Source: Paracraurococcus ruber (GTDB lineage: Bacteria > Pseudomonadota > Alphaproteobacteria > Acetobacterales > Acetobacteraceae). From it: a stretch of 50,268 nt of DNA. The stretch covers positions 1 through 50,268 of the forward strand of contig NZ_SMOA01000018.1 in the NCBI RefSeq assembly GCF_004353985.1. Direction: 5' to 3'. Within the stretch, counting starts at the first letter, position 1; every line of letters begins with the position of its first letter. The translations under genes were made by a program, and so were the position numbers. Positions 28,433 to 37,000 of the stretch are shown piece after piece. Under the pieces are notes generated by a model. The model did not search any database. It saw only the letters and a list, made by a program, of their open reading frames with translations, and had not been told where the DNA came from.

Positions 28433-29536
28433 CTACAGCCCGTAAACCGCCTTGGCGTTGCCGGCGAAGATGGCGCGCCGTTCCGCCTCGCTCATCTGGC
28501 ATTTGAAGGCGTAGCGCGGGTCGTCGCTGTCCCAGTGCGGATAGTCGGTGGCGAAGAGCAGCCGGTCCCAGCCGATCCAGTCGATCAGCTTGCGCAGGTG
28601 CTCGGGCTGCTCCGGCTCCTCGATCGGCTGGGTGGTGAACCAGAAATTCGATTTCAGGTAGTCGGAAGGCTGGCGCGTCAGGTGCGGGACCTCGCTGCGC
28701 AGTTGCGGCCAGTGGCTGTCCATCCGCCAGCCGAGCCCGGGGACCCAGCCGAAGCCGCCCTCGATCACCACCAGCTTCAGTGTCGGGAAGCGCTCCGTCA
28801 CGCCCTCCAGAATGAAGCTCGCCACCATGGCGGCCAGCGACATCGCGACGGCCGCATGCTCCTCGTAGTAGTAGGACGGCCAGCCGCCGGCGGCGACGGA
28901 ATGGCCGCTGGTGCCCAGCGTGTGCAGGCCGAGCGGCAGGTTGTGGTGCGCCGCCGCCTCGTAGATCGGCCAGTAGCGGCGGCTGCCCAGCGGCTCCAGC
29001 GCCCGCGTCACCATGGAGACCTGCACGAAGTCGGGGTGCCCGGCCCAGCGCTCGATCTCCCGCACCGAGGCCGCGGCATCCTCCCCCGGCACCGCGATGG
29101 TGCCCTTCAGCCGCTTGTCCTTCGACGTCCAGTCGTCATGCTGCCATTCGTTCACCGCGCAGGACACCGCCTCGGCGAAACCCGGCACGCGTTCGTCCAT
29201 GCCGCGCACGGTGAGCGGCTGCAGCATCCCGTATTCGATGTCGTGGAAATCGAGATGCTGGGCCCGCATGAAGTCGAGGTCGCTGCCCGGCGGTCCGCCA
29301 TTCGGCGGCCAGGAATCGCGGCGCGACAGGGCCGGCGCCGATTTCGGGTAGGGGTAGGTGGTGGTGAAGGGCTGGCGCAGCCTCAGGCCGTATTCGCGGC
29401 GGTGCTGCCGCCAGCGCGGCGGCAGCCAGCGGTCCAGCTCCTCGGCCGAGCGCATGGCCGGGTGCACGTCGCAATCGACGATCCGCAGCCGGGTCTCCGC
29501 CCGGGTGTCGGGACGCTGCAGGGTGGAGGCACTCAT
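28433..29536 (-). CDS. Amidohydrolase_2 family protein (metal site intact)
   Basis: 367 residues, minus strand, ATG at 29536 after GGAG; ATGA overlap with the gene before it. TIM-barrel amidohydrolase of the ACMSD/resorcylate-decarboxylase group. The first-strand motif is DCDVHP (D21, D23, H25), a strand-5 His lies in LGLHTLG (H205), an acidic residue in VVIEGGFGW (E259), and the last-strand Asp in LLFATDYPHWD (D331). Family members decarboxylate or hydrolyse aromatic or unsaturated acids. It is last in the operon with a broken Rieske gene and a peptide-type importer. Substrate unknown. Confidence 0.85.
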   Translation of the reverse strand: MSASTLQRPDTRAETRLRIVDCDVHPAMRSAEELDRWLPPRWRQHRREYGLRLRQPFTTTYPYPKSAPALSRRDSWPPNGGPPGSDLDFMRAQHLDFHDIEYGMLQPLTVRGMDERVPGFAEAVSCAVNEWQHDDWTSKDKRLKGTIAVPGEDAAASVREIERWAGHPDFVQVSMVTRALEPLGSRRYWPIYEAAAHHNLPLGLHTLGTSGHSVAAGGWPSYYYEEHAAVAMSLAAMVASFILEGVTERFPTLKLVVIEGGFGWVPGLGWRMDSHWPQLRSEVPHLTRQPSDYLKSNFWFTTQPIEEPEQPEHLRKLIDWIGWDRLLFATDYPHWDSDDPRYAFKCQMSEAERRAIFAGNAKAVYGL

Positions 29537-30603
29537 GGCTCGCTCTCCTTCAGCCGGGGATAGGTGGCCAGCGCGTTCTCGCGCAGCACGCGGTGCCGCA
29601 GCCGCTCGGGCAGGCCGGGCGGCAGCGCCTCCGTGCCCTCGAAACGCCAATGCGGCCAGTCGGTGGCGAACAGCAGCAGGTCGTCGCTGCCGATGATCTC
29701 GAGCAGGGCGGCAAGGTCGGCGGGATCGGGCGGCGCATCGATCGGCTGGACGGAGATGCGCACATGGTCGCGGAAGATGGCGGCCGGGTCGCGGTCCACC
29801 CAGGGCACCTCCCGACGCAGGGCGCGCCATTCCTTGGTGCCGCGCCAGAGGAAGCTCGGCACCCAGCCGATGCCGGCATTCAGCAGCACGAGCCGCAGCC
29901 GGGGGAAGCGGCTGAACACGCCCTCGGCGATCAGCGAGAGAAGCTGGCTCTGGAAGGTCTGGGCGAAATTGACATGGTCCTCGATCAGGTAGGTCGGCCA
30001 GCCATTCGCCGTCGGCGCGTATCGCGTCGCGCTCGCCACCTGCAGCGCCACGGGCATGCCGTGCCGCTCCGCCGCCTCGAAGATCGGCCAGTTCGCCCGC
30101 CGGCCCAGCAAGGTCTCCGCGGCGCCCAGCATCAGGACCTGGACGAAGCGGCGGTCCGGGGCGCGGCGCTCGATCTCCTGCACCGCGAGCTCGGGGCTCT
30201 CGACCGGCACCAGGATGCCGGCCCGCAGCCGGTCGTCCTTGTCCAGCCACTCCCGCGCCACCCAGTCATTGGTGGCGCGGCACAGCGCCGCGGCCATGTC
30301 GATGTTGTGCAGCGCCGGCGCGCCGAACAGGGTGTTGAGGATGCCGATGCCGGTCCCGAAGGGCTCCAGCACCTGCTCGCGGAGCAGGTCGAGATTGCCC
30401 GCCGCCAGGCCCGTCGCGGGTCGCCAATCCTGCCGGACGCTCAGCGGCGCCTCCGGCGGCCAGAGCGAGAGGTCGAGGTTGTCGAGTCCGCGGGAGGTGA
30501 TCTCCTCCCGCCAATGCTGGTCGAGATAGGGCAGCAGCGCCATGCAGCCGGGCAGCGCCGGATGCAGGTCGCAATCGATCGCGCCGCGCGTGTCGGCCGA
30601 CAT
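29533..30603 (-). CDS. Amidohydrolase_2 family paralogue lacking two metal-site residues
   Basis: 356 residues from the ATG at 30603, chosen because the ribosome site is six bases away; the ATG at 30609 abuts it. Clear paralogue of the downstream protein over its whole length (IDCDLHP with D10, D12, H14; LFATDWPHW with D315). The strand-5 His is replaced by Gln (VALQVAS, Q188), and the Glu of EGGFGW by Asn (NAGIGW, N242). It may therefore bind metal poorly or act as a non-catalytic partner in a hetero-oligomer. Overlaps the next gene by four bases, supporting paired expression. Confidence 0.83.
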   Translation of the reverse strand: MSADTRGAIDCDLHPALPGCMALLPYLDQHWREEITSRGLDNLDLSLWPPEAPLSVRQDWRPATGLAAGNLDLLREQVLEPFGTGIGILNTLFGAPALHNIDMAAALCRATNDWVAREWLDKDDRLRAGILVPVESPELAVQEIERRAPDRRFVQVLMLGAAETLLGRRANWPIFEAAERHGMPVALQVASATRYAPTANGWPTYLIEDHVNFAQTFQSQLLSLIAEGVFSRFPRLRLVLLNAGIGWVPSFLWRGTKEWRALRREVPWVDRDPAAIFRDHVRISVQPIDAPPDPADLAALLEIIGSDDLLLFATDWPHWRFEGTEALPPGLPERLRHRVLRENALATYPRLKESEP

Positions 30604-30609
30604 GGGCAT

Positions 30610-30617
30610 CCTCCTCC
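30610..30617 (-). promoter_or_regulatory. Strong ribosome-binding site that fixes the start of the amidohydrolase paralogue
   Basis: GGAGGAGG on the minus strand. It directly abuts the ATG at 30609 but lies six bases from the in-frame ATG at 30603, so the latter is the better start. Confidence 0.6.
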
Positions 30618-30744
30618 GCCTGCACGGCCGCCGTGGCGGCGGGCAAGCTGGCCGGGTTGCCGCCGCGCGGTCCCGCCATGCTTGCGGGCAGCATGGGTGC
30701 CGGGGGTGCCGGGGTCAACCGCCGCCGGGCCGCGGCCCGGGCGC

Positions 30745-31157
30745 TCAGGTTTCGATGACGACGTAGTCCTCTTCCACCCGCACCGGCACCGTCTCCGCGA
30801 CATAGGGGCCCTGCACCAGGCTGGCGCCGGGCGCCACCGCCACCGGATAGGGCCGGATGCGGATGCGGGAGGGGTCGCACCAGGACTGGCCGGTGCGGAT
30901 GTCGAACTCCCAGCCATGCCAGGGGCAGCGGATGATCTCGCCGGCGCGGGACAGCGTGAACTCGCCCGGCCGGTCGGAGGTGACGAGGCCGGTGATCTCG
31001 CCCTCGCACAGGCCGGCGCCCTGGTGCGGGCAGCGGTTCACCAGGGCGAAGAATTCGCCCCCAGGTTGAACACGACGATGGGCCGCCCCCTGACCTCCAC
31101 CAGCCGCCGGCTGCCGGGCGGCAGGTCGGACACCGCGGCGACGACATGCTTGCCCAT
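30745..31157 (-). pseudogene. Rieske [2Fe-2S] ferredoxin, one-base frameshift
   Basis: Read from the ATG at 31157, the first 32 residues (MGKHVVAAVSDLPPG onward to VVFNLG) match the start of a small Rieske protein. The frame then hits a TGA at 31038-31040. Adding one G to the five-G run (C-run 31058-31062 on the plus strand) restores a 137-residue protein ending at 30745. The restored frame carries both cluster motifs, RCPHQGAGL and RCPWHGWEFD, which give the two Cys and two His ligands. Such ferredoxins pass electrons to oxygenases. The gene lies between the ABC importer and the amidohydrolases. It is either truly inactivated or a homopolymer sequencing error; the rest is well conserved, which favours error or recent mutation. 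Confidence 0.85.
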
Positions 31158-31195
31158 GGCCTGGCCGACCCTTCCCTCCCGTTGGCCGGACGCTA

Positions 31196-33235
31196 TCACC
31201 CGGGCCCGGCGCCGGCCACCGCCGGCTCCGCCAGGTGGCAGGCCACCGCGCCGCCCCGGCCATCGGCGCGCAGCGCCGGCTCGACCTCCCGGCAGATGGG
31301 CTGCGCCAGCGGGCAGCGGGTGACGAAGCGGCAGCCTTGCGGCGGGCTGATCGGGTTCGGCGGCTCCCCCGGCAGCGGCGCGCTGCGGCGGCCGCGTTCC
31401 AGCGCCGGGTCCGGCACCGGCACCGCGGCGATCAGCGTCCGGGTGTAGGGGTGCAGCGGCGCGCGGAACAGCGCCTCGGCCGGCGCCACCTCCATGACCT
31501 TGCCGAGGTAGAGCACGACGATGCGGTCGCAGACATGCCGCATCACGGCCAGGTCGTGGGCGATGAACAGGTAGGTCAGCCCGAAGCGGTCCTGCAGCTC
31601 CACCATCAGGTTGATGATCTGCGCCTGGATGTTGACGTCGAGCGCCGAGACCGGCTCGTCCGCCACCACCAGGTCCGGCTGCAGCGCGAGCGCCCGGGCG
31701 ATGGAGATGCGCTGCCGCTGCCCGCCGGAGAATTCATGCGGGAAGCGGGCGGCGGCGCGCGCCGGCAGGTTCACGATGTCGAGCAGCTCCGCCACCCGCC
31801 GCGCCGCCGCCGCCCGGTCCGCGACGATGCCGTGCAGCAGCAGCGGCCCGGCCAGGATCTCGCCCACCGCCATCCGCGGATTCAGCGAGCCATAGGGGTC
31901 CTGGAAGATCATCTGCATCCGCCGCCGCAGCGGCCGGATCGCCGCCTGCGGCAGATGCGTGATGTCCTGCCCGGCGAAGCGGATGCTGCCCGCGGTCGGC
32001 TCGTGCAGCCGGGTGACCAGCCGCGCCAGGGTGGACTTGCCGCAGCCGGATTCGCCGACCAGGCCGACCGTCTCGCCGCGCCGCACCACCAAGTCCACGC
32101 CGTCCACCGCGCGCAGGATGCGGCGCGGCGCGAAGACGCCCTCGCGCGGCAAGGCGAAATGCTTGGCGACGCCGCTGAGGACCAGCAGCGGCTCGGCCTC
32201 CGCCGGCGGCGGCGGCGCGGCCGGGCGCGGCCGCGCCGGGGTGAGCAGCGCCCCGCCGCCCTGCGTCACCCAGCAGCGGCTCGCGCGGCCGGGACCGACC
32301 GGCAGCAGCGCCGGATGCTCGGCGCAGCGCGCCACGGCGAAGGGGCAGCGGGCGCGGAAGCGGCAGCCTTCCGGCCAGGCGCGCGGGTCGGGCGGCTGGC
32401 CTTCGATGGTGGTCAGCCGCCGCCCCTCGGTCGCGGCGTCCAGGCGCGGCGCGGCATTCAGCAGCGCCCAGGTATAGGGGTGCCGCGGGTCGCCCAGCAG
32501 CGCCTCGGGCGAGCCCTCCTCCACCACCTCCCCGGCATACATGACCAGCACGCGGGAACAGAGATTGGCGATGACGCCGAGATCGTGGCTGATCAGGATC
32601 ACCGCGGTGCCGAGATCGGCGTTCAGCCCGCGCAGCAGCTCCAGGATCTGCGCCTGGATGGTGACGTCGAGCGCGGTGGTCGGCTCGTCGGCGATCAGCA
32701 GCGCCGGCTCGTTCGAGACGCCCATGGCCAGCATCACCCGCTGCCGCATGCCGCCGGAATACTGGTGCGGGTAGCTGCGCACCGCCCGCGCCGGCGCCGG
32801 CACGCCCATGCGGCCGAGCAGCGCCAGCGCCCGCGCCCGCGCCGCGGCGGCGGTGAAGCGGCCATGCGCCGTCATCGCCTCGACCAGCTGCCGGGCGATG
32901 CGCAGCACCGGGTTCAGTGACGTCATCGGGTCCTGGAAGACCATGGCGATGTCGCGGCCGCGCACCTCGCGGATCGCCTCCTCGTCCAGCGTCGCCAAGT
33001 CCCGGCCGCGGAAGGTCACGCTGCCGCCGACGATCCGCGCCGGCTCCTCCAGCAGGCGCATGATGGACTTGGCGCAGACGCTCTTGCCCGACCCGCTCTC
33101 GCCGACGATGCCCAGCGTCTCGCCGCGCCGCAGGTCGAAGCTGACGCCGTCCACCGCCCGCACCGGGCCGGCATCGGTCAGGAACCAGGTGCGCAGGTCG
33201 CGCACCTGAAGCAGAGGGTCATCGGGTCCGTGCAT
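31196..33235 (-). CDS. Fused dual-ATPase of a peptide/nickel-type ABC transporter (DppD-DppF fusion)
   Basis: 679 residues with two complete ABC domains. Domain 1: Walker A GESGSGKS at 45-52, signature [14 protein letters not shown] near 168, Walker [13 protein letters not shown] near 188, and the oligopeptide-type Cys-rich tail [15 protein letters not shown] near 300. Domain 2: Walker A GESGCGKS near 393, signature [15 protein letters not shown] near 504, Walker [13 protein letters not shown], and a second tail [15 protein letters not shown] near 640. Each tail is typical of Dpp/Opp ATPases. The two are normally separate genes; the fusion is a known variant. It overlaps the permease gene upstream by 17 bases. 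Confidence 0.94.
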   Translation of the reverse strand: MHGPDDPLLQVRDLRTWFLTDAGPVRAVDGVSFDLRRGETLGIVGESGSGKSVCAKSIMRLLEEPARIVGGSVTFRGRDLATLDEEAIREVRGRDIAMVFQDPMTSLNPVLRIARQLVEAMTAHGRFTAAAARARALALLGRMGVPAPARAVRSYPHQYSGGMRQRVMLAMGVSNEPALLIADEPTTALDVTIQAQILELLRGLNADLGTAVILISHDLGVIANLCSRVLVMYAGEVVEEGSPEALLGDPRHPYTWALLNAAPRLDAATEGRRLTTIEGQPPDPRAWPEGCRFRARCPFAVARCAEHPALLPVGPGRASRCWVTQGGGALLTPARPRPAAPPPPAEAEPLLVLSGVAKHFALPREGVFAPRRILRAVDGVDLVVRRGETVGLVGESGCGKSTLARLVTRLHEPTAGSIRFAGQDITHLPQAAIRPLRRRMQMIFQDPYGSLNPRMAVGEILAGPLLLHGIVADRAAAARRVAELLDIVNLPARAAARFPHEFSGGQRQRISIARALALQPDLVVADEPVSALDVNIQAQIINLMVELQDRFGLTYLFIAHDLAVMRHVCDRIVVLYLGKVMEVAPAEALFRAPLHPYTRTLIAAVPVPDPALERGRRSAPLPGEPPNPISPPQGCRFVTRCPLAQPICREVEPALRADGRGGAVACHLAEPAVAGAGPG

Positions 33236-34076
33236 GGGGGTCCAGCCAGTCGCGCAGCCCGTCGCCGACGAAGTTGAAGCCCATCACCACGGTCAGGATC
33301 GCGAGGCCCGGGAAGGTCGCCACCCACCATTGCTGCACCAGCTGGCGGCCTTCGCCCACCATGGCGCCCCATTCCGCGGTGGGCGGAATGGTGCCGAGGC
33401 CGAGGAAGGACAGGCCGGCGAAGACCAGGATGGCGTTGCCGAGGTCGAGCGTGACCAAGACGATCAGCGGCCCGAGCGCGTTGGGCAGGATCTGCCGCAG
33501 CAGGATATGCGATGGCGGGAAGCCGATGGACCGTGCGGCTTCCACGTATTCCAGGTTGCGCTGGGCCAGCACCAGGCTGCGGGCCAGCCGGGCGAATTTC
33601 GGCCACCACACCACCAGCATGGCGATGCAGGTATTCGCCGTGCCGATGCCCAGCGCGGCGGCGATCGCCATCGCCAGGATGATCGGCGGGAAGCAGAAGA
33701 CCAGGTCGGTGAGGCGCATCATCGCCTCCTCCGCCCAGCGGCCGGCATAGGCGGCCACCGCGCCGACCAGCGTGCCGAACAGCGCGCCGAGCAGGACGAC
33801 GACGAAGCCGACCGAGAGGGAGACGCGGGCGCCGTGGACCACCCGCGACAGCACGTCCCGCCCCAGGGTGTCGGTGCCCAGCCAATGCGCGGCGGAAGGC
33901 GGCCGCAGCCGCGCCGCGACATCGACGAAATCGGGCGGGTAGGGGGCGATCCACGGGGCGGCGAGGGCGGCCAGCACCCAGGCGAGGATCACCCCGCCGC
34001 CGAAGGCCGCCAGCCCGTAGCGGCGGCGCCAGCGCTGCCCGGGCGTCGCCACCGCCGGCAGGGCGGTGGCGCTCAT
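33219..34076 (-). CDS. Peptide/nickel-type ABC permease, DppC family
   Basis: 285 residues, ATG at 34076 in an ATGA overlap with the upstream permease. Six membrane segments are expected. The DppC pattern is clear: an N-terminal helix, then APYPPDFVDVAARLRPPSAAHWLGTDTLGRDVLSRVVHGAR near residues 43-83, and the EAARSIGFPPSHILLRQILPN loop near 180 that docks on the ATPase. It forms the inner-membrane channel with the DppB-type protein. Confidence 0.94.
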   Translation of the reverse strand: MSATALPAVATPGQRWRRRYGLAAFGGGVILAWVLAALAAPWIAPYPPDFVDVAARLRPPSAAHWLGTDTLGRDVLSRVVHGARVSLSVGFVVVLLGALFGTLVGAVAAYAGRWAEEAMMRLTDLVFCFPPIILAMAIAAALGIGTANTCIAMLVVWWPKFARLARSLVLAQRNLEYVEAARSIGFPPSHILLRQILPNALGPLIVLVTLDLGNAILVFAGLSFLGLGTIPPTAEWGAMVGEGRQLVQQWWVATFPGLAILTVVMGFNFVGDGLRDWLDPHARTR

Positions 34077-35086
34077 CCCTTCACCACGCGCGGGTCCAGC
34101 AGGGCATAGGACAGGTCCACCAGGATGTTCACCGCGACGAAGACCACCGCGACGATCATGGTGATGCCCATGATGGCGGGGAAGTCGAGCGCGACCGCGC
34201 TCTGGTAGGTGTAGCGGCCGAGGCCGGGCCAGGAGAACACCGTCTCGGTCAGCACCGCGCCCGACAGCAGGTTGGCATAGGCCAGGCCGCCCAGCGTCAC
34301 CACCGGCAGCATGGCGTTCGGCGCGGCATGGCCCAGCACGATGGCGCGCCGGCGCAGCCCCTTGGCGCGGGCGACGCGGACATAGTCCTGCGACAGCGCC
34401 TCCAGCATCGCCGCGCGGGTGGTGCGGGTGATGAGGCCGAGCGTGGCGCTGGCCAGCACGATCGAGGGCAGCACCAGATGCGCCGCGGCGTCCTGGAAGG
34501 TCTCCCAGTCGCCGGCCAGCAGCGAATCCACCAGCAGCAAGCCGGTCACCCGGTCCGGCGGGAAGGAGACGGGGTCGAGCTGGCCCGGGCCCGGCGCCCA
34601 ATCCAGCCAGCCATAGAAGACCGCCAGCATGATGAATGCGAGCCAGAAGGTCGGCGCCGAGACGCCGACCAGCGAGACCAGCCGCGCCAGGTTGTCGATC
34701 CAGCTGTCGCGCCGCACCGCGGCGAGGATGCCGAGCGGCAGGCCGACCAGCAGCGAGAGCAGGAAGGCGACCGAGGCCAGCTCGATGGTCGCCGGCGCAT
34801 AGTCCCGGATGTCGGCCAGCACCGGCCGGCGGGAGACGATGGAGCTGCCGAGGTCGCCCTGCAGCAGCCCGCGCAGGAAGATCCAGTAGCGATCCCAGAT
34901 CGGCAGGTCGAGGCCCCATTTCTGCCGGTACTCGGCGACGGTGGCGGGGTTGGAGGCGGCGAGGTCGCCGAGCTGCGACAGCACCGGGTCGCCCGGGACC
35001 GAGTTGGCGATCAGGAACACCGCCAGCGTCGCCAGCAGCACCATGAATGCGGCGGTCAGGAGTCGCGCCGCGACGTAGCGGAGCAT
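34073..35086 (-). CDS. Peptide/nickel-type ABC permease, DppB family
   Basis: 337 residues, ATG at 35086, seven bases after the binding-protein stop. DppB hallmarks are the N-terminal helix followed by SVPGDPV near 29, GDLGSSIVSRRPV near 76, the APTFWLAFIMLAVFYGWLDWAP segment near 144, the DYVRVARAKGLRRRAIVLGHAAPNAMLPV ATPase-contact loop near 235, and ETVFSWPGLGRYTYQSAV near 282. A slightly unusual insert (residues about 170-195) carries the LDPVSFPPDRVTG loop. Confidence 0.94.
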   Translation of the reverse strand: MLRYVAARLLTAAFMVLLATLAVFLIANSVPGDPVLSQLGDLAASNPATVAEYRQKWGLDLPIWDRYWIFLRGLLQGDLGSSIVSRRPVLADIRDYAPATIELASVAFLLSLLVGLPLGILAAVRRDSWIDNLARLVSLVGVSAPTFWLAFIMLAVFYGWLDWAPGPGQLDPVSFPPDRVTGLLLVDSLLAGDWETFQDAAAHLVLPSIVLASATLGLITRTTRAAMLEALSQDYVRVARAKGLRRRAIVLGHAAPNAMLPVVTLGGLAYANLLSGAVLTETVFSWPGLGRYTYQSAVALDFPAIMGITMIVAVVFVAVNILVDLSYALLDPRVVKG

Positions 35087-35093
35087 GCGGCGC

Positions 35094-36722
35094 TCAGCCC
35101 GCCGGCTTCGCGCCGTCCAGCTCCACCATCCAGCCGGCCGCCGTCAGGTCCAGCCCGGCGACGCTGCGGCGGACCGCCACGCGATAGACCGGCTGGATCA
35201 GGACGAAGTGGTTGGCCTGGTCCACCATCATCTCCTGGTACTGCCGCCACAACGTCGCTGCCTTCGCCAGGTCGCGCTCCGCCGCGGCGGCGGCGATCAG
35301 CTTGCGGATCGGCGCATCGGGCGGGACGTCCCAATGCACCCGCTTCGCCACGCGGTCCACCGTCGCCGCGGCCCAGAGCAGGTTCTCCGGCGCCGGCGGG
35401 TTCCAGAAGGTCAGCGTCGCCTGCAGCTTGCCGCCGAGAAACAGGGTGCGCATGTTCACCTGGTCCATCGGCGCCAGCTCGACCCGGATGCCGACGCGGG
35501 CGAGGTCGGCCTGGATCTTCTGCGCGAGGCTCTGATAGGGCACGCCGGCGATGGCGGCGTTGCCGTAGGCGAGCTGGAAGCTGAAGCCCTGCGGCAGCCC
35601 GGCCTCGGCTAGCAGCGCTCGGGCGCGCGGCAGATCCTCGCGGAAGCCGATCTCCCTGGTCAGCGCCTCGGTCGAGCCGTTGACGCCGACCGGCAGGAAG
35701 CTGGTCGGCCGCACCGCGGCGCCGCCGATCAGGTTCTTTATGATCCCGTCATAGTCGATGGCATGGCCGATCGCCTGCCGCGCCGCCTTCGTCTGCAGCG
35801 CCGGATTGTCCGGGCTGGCGACGACGGCCATGTAGATGAAGTCGAGGCTGGTGGCGCCCTTCACCTCGATCGCCGGATTGTCCTTCAGCGTGTCCAGCTG
35901 CTCCGGCAGCAGGTTGAAGGCGACGTCGATGTCGCCGCGCTGGATCGCCAGCAGCTGCGCCGCGCTCTCGCCCATGTGCCGGATCAGCACGCGGTCATAG
36001 CCAGGGGTGCCTTTCCAGTAATTCGGGTTGCGCACCATCTGGATCTGCTGGTTGCGCTGCCAGCCGACCAGGCGATAGGGCCCGGTGCCGGCGGAATTGG
36101 CATTCAGCCAGTCCGTCGCCTTGTCGGTGTCCTTCGCGTCCGGCGCGTCGGTGCCGCCATGCTCAACGACCAGCGCGCGGTCCATGGCGACGAATTCCGG
36201 CGCGGCGAGGATGGTCAGCAGCGGCTGCGAGGGATCCGACAGCTCGATGTCGAGCGTCGCGGCATCCACCGCCGTCACCCGGGCGATGTGCCCGACATAC
36301 TGCGCCGGCTGGTCCTTGATGTTGAGGACGCGGCGCAGGCCGAACTGCACATCCTCGGCCGTCATGGTGCGTCCGGAGGGGAAGCGCACGCCCTGGCGCA
36401 GCTTGAACCGCAGCGTCTTGCCGTCCGGCTGCCAGGCCCATTCGGTCGCCAGCTGCGGCCGGATGGTGATGTAGTCGCCCGGCGCGAAGGTCACCAGCGA
36501 GTCATAGGCCGCATGGGTCGGCAGCGGGTTGGTGTACTGGTAGACCCGGGCGGGATCGAGCGAGGTCGGGTCGCTGATGTCGAGCCCGATGACCAGCGTG
36601 CCGCGCCGGGCTGCATTCTGCGCGGCGGCCGGCCTGGCCCCGGCCAGCAGCGTGCCGAACAGCGCGGCCTGGCCGCCGATGAGGTGGCGCCGGCCGATCC
36701 CGACCCGTTCACGCTCCGCCAT
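35094..36722 (-). CDS. Peptide/nickel-type ABC transporter substrate-binding protein (SBP_bac_5)
   Basis: 542 residues from the ATG at 36722, preceded by GGGAGGGAT. A twin-arginine-like leader (GRRHLIGG then a hydrophobic stretch ending ARPAAAQ) occupies about residues 1-35, suggesting export to the periplasm by Tat. The mature part has the family-5 binding fold: ISDPTSLDPARVYQYTN near 50, WAWQPDGKTLRFKLRQGVRFPSGRTMTAEDVQFGLRR near 94, and the GTGPYRLVGW segment near 205. First gene of the minus-strand operon, so it sets import specificity for the compound handled by the amidohydrolases. Ligand unknown; despite the name it need not be a peptide. Confidence 0.93.
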   Translation of the reverse strand: MAERERVGIGRRHLIGGQAALFGTLLAGARPAAAQNAARRGTLVIGLDISDPTSLDPARVYQYTNPLPTHAAYDSLVTFAPGDYITIRPQLATEWAWQPDGKTLRFKLRQGVRFPSGRTMTAEDVQFGLRRVLNIKDQPAQYVGHIARVTAVDAATLDIELSDPSQPLLTILAAPEFVAMDRALVVEHGGTDAPDAKDTDKATDWLNANSAGTGPYRLVGWQRNQQIQMVRNPNYWKGTPGYDRVLIRHMGESAAQLLAIQRGDIDVAFNLLPEQLDTLKDNPAIEVKGATSLDFIYMAVVASPDNPALQTKAARQAIGHAIDYDGIIKNLIGGAAVRPTSFLPVGVNGSTEALTREIGFREDLPRARALLAEAGLPQGFSFQLAYGNAAIAGVPYQSLAQKIQADLARVGIRVELAPMDQVNMRTLFLGGKLQATLTFWNPPAPENLLWAAATVDRVAKRVHWDVPPDAPIRKLIAAAAAERDLAKAATLWRQYQEMMVDQANHFVLIQPVYRVAVRRSVAGLDLTAAGWMVELDGAKPAG

Positions 36723-37000
36723 GATCCCTCCCGCTTGGCCGCCGGGACGCCGCCCGCCGGCGGGGTGGAAGTATGGGACCCAAACGATGCCGAGTGGAAT
36801 GGCCCCCGCGCGGCGGGGCAACAGCGCCGGCGGCCAGATATGCATGCCCGGAATTGGTTCGCCGCGGCATCGCCCGGCCAAGGCGCGTCCCGGCGCCCGA
36901 CACTGTGATCGCCGGCCGGCAATGGCCCGGACCGGCAACGGGAACGCCCGGATCGGCTTGCCTGTTCTGTCCGGACGATGAATCGCCCGCACGCCGCTCG

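Noticed and set aside
28428-28442. Hairpin CGGGC-CTACA-GCCCG between convergent genes as a terminator
   Set aside because: Only five base pairs and overlapping the stop codon of the minus-strand gene; too weak in this base composition.
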